Made by a program: the position numbers and the translations under genes. Positions 14,807 through 16,482 of a DNA stretch of 16,482 bases are shown here, piece by piece. A model generated the notes under the pieces. It had not been told where the DNA came from. It worked only from the letters and a program-made list of their open reading frames with translations, and searched no databases. Origin of the DNA: CF-161 sp035259145. Lineage in GTDB: Bacteria; Chloroflexota; Dormibacteria; Dormibacterales; Dormibacteraceae. Location: contig DATFWQ010000011.1 of NCBI GenBank assembly GCA_035259145.1, positions 1 through 16,482 on the forward strand, in the 5' to 3' direction. Within the stretch, counting starts at the first letter, position 1, and each line of letters starts with the position of its first letter.

Positions 14807-16056
14807 CAAACGGAGGCCATGACCTCCCGATAACACTCGGCTGTGCCGCGGGCCGCTGCCTCCCACCTGAAGCGCTCGAGTACACGGGCCCGCCCGCGGT
14901 CGCCGAGGCGCCTGCGCAGGGGCGCGTCGGCAAGCAGGGTGACGATCCCCCGGGCGAGGGCGTCCGCGTCGCCCGGCGGCACGAGCAGAGCCGCCTCACG
15001 GTCCGGGCCGACTACCTCGGGCAGCGCGCCCGCGGTGGTGGCCACGAGCGGCAGACCACAGGCCATCGCCTCGACCGCGGGGAGGGAGAAGCCCTCGTAC
15101 AGAGAGGGCACGACCGCCGCATCGGCCTCCGCGTACAGGCTGACCAGCTCGGGGTCGGTAAGCCCGGTGACGAAGCGCACCGAGCCGTTCAGCTCCAGCT
15201 CAGCGAGCAAGCGAGGCGTTGGCCCGTCGGGCCGGAGCTTGCCCACCACCACCAGTTCAGCAGGCCGGCGAGCCCGGACCTGGGCGAACGCCCGGAGGAG
15301 CGGCGCCAGCCCCTTCAGCGGGACGTCGGCGCTTGCCATGGCGACGACACGGCCGGGCTTACGCCGGCACTCCGGGTGTGGCCGGAACAGGGCGGCATCC
15401 ACTCCGTTGGGTACGACCGCGATCCGGTCTGACCTGGCGCCCATCTCCATCACGATCAGATCTCGGGCCGCCTCCGAAACCGTGATCAGACGTTGGAGCC
15501 TGCGGGCCACCCTGGCCTGCATCCTGGTGAACGCGTACCAGCGGCGCAGTGTGATCCGGCGCGCGCCCCTGGCCTCCGCCATCTCCAGCCGGCGATCGAT
15601 CCGGATGGGATGGTGGATGGTGGCGAGCACCGGCAGGCCTTCACGTCGCAGCCCCAGCAACCCGTAACCGAGGCACTGGTTGTCGTGCACGACGTCGAAC
15701 TCGGCTCGGCGCCGGCGGAGCTCGCGCCAGGCGCGCAGGCTGAACGTCAGCGGTTCAGGAAAGCCGCCGGAGCACATGGTCGTGAATTCGAGGAGGTCGA
15801 TGGCGTCGCGTGCCTCGCGGTCGGGCTTGAAGGGCGCCTCTGGTCGGTAGAGGTCGAGGCTCGGCAGGCGCGTCAGCGTGACGCCGGCGTCAGCATCGAG
15901 ATCGGGATACGGCTGGCCGCTCACAACCTCGACACGATGGCCGAGCGCAGCGAGCGATCGGCTGAGATTCCGGACATAGACACCCTGGCCGCCTGAGCGT
16001 GGATTGCCGCGGTATGTGAGGAGCGCGACGCGTAGGGTCTCCGGCAGTACCGCCAC
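14803..16056 (-). CDS. GT4-family glycosyltransferase
   Basis: A 417-residue GT-B glycosyltransferase and first gene of its operon. The N-terminal acceptor domain starts VALLTYRGNPRSGGQGVYVR with the GGxG loop at about 22-25 and contains DVVHDNQCLGYGLLG (about 121-135). ITVSEAARDLI and VVPNGVDAALFRP (about 214-226) mark the hinge. The donor domain has the EX7E motif, E321 and E329 in LYEGFSLPAVEAMACGLPLV, followed by TTAGALPEVVG. The enzyme transfers a sugar from a nucleotide donor with retention, on the cytoplasmic face. Start GTG 16056 has a TAGGAT box 9 nt upstream; GGGAGGTC about 12 nt before the next start may serve the methyltransferase. The donor and acceptor cannot be told from sequence. 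Confidence 0.9.
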   Translation of the reverse strand: MAVLPETLRVALLTYRGNPRSGGQGVYVRNLSRSLAALGHRVEVVSGQPYPDLDADAGVTLTRLPSLDLYRPEAPFKPDREARDAIDLLEFTTMCSGGFPEPLTFSLRAWRELRRRRAEFDVVHDNQCLGYGLLGLRREGLPVLATIHHPIRIDRRLEMAEARGARRITLRRWYAFTRMQARVARRLQRLITVSEAARDLIVMEMGARSDRIAVVPNGVDAALFRPHPECRRKPGRVVAMASADVPLKGLAPLLRAFAQVRARRPAELVVVGKLRPDGPTPRLLAELELNGSVRFVTGLTDPELVSLYAEADAAVVPSLYEGFSLPAVEAMACGLPLVATTAGALPEVVGPDREAALLVPPGDADALARGIVTLLADAPLRRRLGDRGRARVLERFRWEAAARGTAECYREVMASVC

Positions 16057-16065
16057 GAGAATGAG

Positions 16066-16071
16066 ATCCTA
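16066..16071 (-). promoter_or_regulatory. -10-like box TAGGAT for the glycosyltransferase operon
   Basis: On the minus strand TAGGAT ends 9 nt before GTG 16056; the identical hexamer precedes the EreA/ChaN-like gene. It lies in a 121-bp divergent spacer with the dehydrogenase box on the other side. No clear -35. Confidence 0.45.
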
Positions 16072-16164
16072 GCGTCTGGGCCGCATAGCAGTACGGCTGA
16101 GTACCGGGACGCCGTCCGACGCCGGCCGGCATCAGATATCCGCGCGCAGCTCCGAGGCTGGCTT

Positions 16165-16170
16165 TACGCT
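16165..16170 (+). promoter_or_regulatory. -10-like box TACGCT for the dehydrogenase gene
   Basis: TACGCT ends 7 nt before GTG 16178, so transcription would begin at or beside the start codon. The gap (TCGTCTT) is pyrimidine-rich and cannot hold a Shine-Dalgarno sequence, which strengthens the leaderless reading. Confidence 0.45.
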
Positions 16171-16177
16171 TCGTCTT

Positions 16178-16482
16178 GTGCGGGTCGCGCTGGCCGGGGT
16201 CGGCCGTATGGGCGCCGCAATTGCGGGGCGGCTGCGCGCCGCCGGACACCGCCTGAAGCTCTACGACCCCGCCCTACCGCCCGGAGGCGACGTGGCGCCC
16301 AGCCTGGCAGCCGCCGCGAGCCGATCCGTGATCACGTTCCTGTGCCTGCCCGACGCGGCAGCCGTGCAGGCCTCGCTGCCCGGCCTGAGAGATGCAGCAC
16401 CCCCGATGGTGATCGACCTCACCAGCTCGCTGCCCGCCACCACCCGGAGGATGGCCACCGCCCTCGCGCCGCTTGGCGTGGA
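16178..16482 (+). CDS. NAD-binding 3-hydroxyisobutyrate dehydrogenase/6PGDH-type enzyme, N-terminal part (3' end outside window)
   Basis: About 101 residues of a beta-hydroxyacid dehydrogenase. The N-terminal Rossmann motif VRVALAGVGRMGAAIAGRL has the GxGxMG pattern, and RAAGHRLKLYDP ends the second strand with Asp. VITFLCLPDAAAVQASLPGL and MVIDLTSSLPATTRRMA match the LPxxxxV and D.ST segments of the family. Members oxidise 3-hydroxyisobutyrate, tartronate semialdehyde or related 3-hydroxy acids; the substrate-binding and catalytic Lys regions lie beyond the window. No in-frame stop occurs up to the edge. GTG 16178 is taken because the dinucleotide motif follows directly; the gene is divergent from the glycosyltransferase. 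Confidence 0.85.
   Translation, partial: MRVALAGVGRMGAAIAGRLRAAGHRLKLYDPALPPGGDVAPSLAAAASRSVITFLCLPDAAAVQASLPGLRDAAPPMVIDLTSSLPATTRRMATALAPLGV

Noticed and set aside
14807..14866. ATG 14866 start for the operon methyltransferase
   Set aside because: It overlaps 64 bp of the conserved C-terminal end of the glycosyltransferase; TTG 14806 gives the typical 4-bp stop/start overlap.

Overview
The window is a gene-dense, high-G+C stretch (roughly two thirds G+C by eye) of bacterial chromosome. It holds 16 protein genes, counting the two cut by the window edges. I see no tRNA, rRNA, CRISPR array, insertion sequence or phage gene. The GlgX/TreX-TreY-TreZ trehalose route, the G/C-rich codon use, the PcsB/CwlO-like wall protein, the family-I pyrophosphatase and the short TANNNT boxes just ahead of many start codons suggest a Gram-positive-type (Terrabacteria) lineage: Actinomycetota, Chloroflexota or Dormibacterota. 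I lean weakly to a soil Dormibacterota/Chloroflexota genome. No marker here settles the phylum.

Layout. (1) 2-5199, plus strand: a trehalose operon made of the 3' part of a glycogen-debranching enzyme (glgX/treX), treY, treZ (ATGA overlap with treY) and a small unknown protein. It closes with a perfect 26-nt palindrome. Together the enzymes would debranch glycogen or maltodextrin, turn the reducing end into a trehalosyl end and release trehalose. (2) 5277-6576, minus strand: inorganic pyrophosphatase and an EreA/ChaN-like hypothetical protein. (3) 6637-8121, plus strand: a short-chain dehydrogenase (SDR) and a tyrosine phosphatase 3 bp apart. (4) 8122-8808, minus strand: a single-pass membrane protein with a coiled coil and six extracytoplasmic cysteines; its stop abuts the phosphatase stop. 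(5) 8916-13024, plus strand: an MFS transporter, a secreted coiled-coil plus lysozyme-like wall enzyme, a second SDR coupled to a small-molecule methyltransferase, and a LMW-PTP-fold arsenate reductase-like protein. (6) 13021-16056, minus strand: a tight three-gene operon of GT4 glycosyltransferase, SAM methyltransferase and prenyltransferase/cyclase-fold protein. (7) 16178 to the end, plus strand: the start of a 3-hydroxyisobutyrate dehydrogenase-type enzyme.

The most notable signals are these. Two genes whose homology or signal peptide requires a start upstream of any ATG/GTG/TTG appear to begin at ATC (treY) and ATT (the wall protein). Nearly every gene that should have its own promoter carries a TANNNT-like box ending 6-10 nt before its start codon and no clear Shine-Dalgarno, while operon-internal genes lack the box; this suggests leaderless or very short-leader transcripts. 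Two convergent gene pairs meet with abutting or overlapping stop codons. I did not find a clear new defence or mobile system. The least understood parts are the GT4-methyltransferase-cyclase-fold operon and the four unknown proteins. No stretch longer than 300 bases lacks a gene; the longest gap is about 165 bases (10125-10288).
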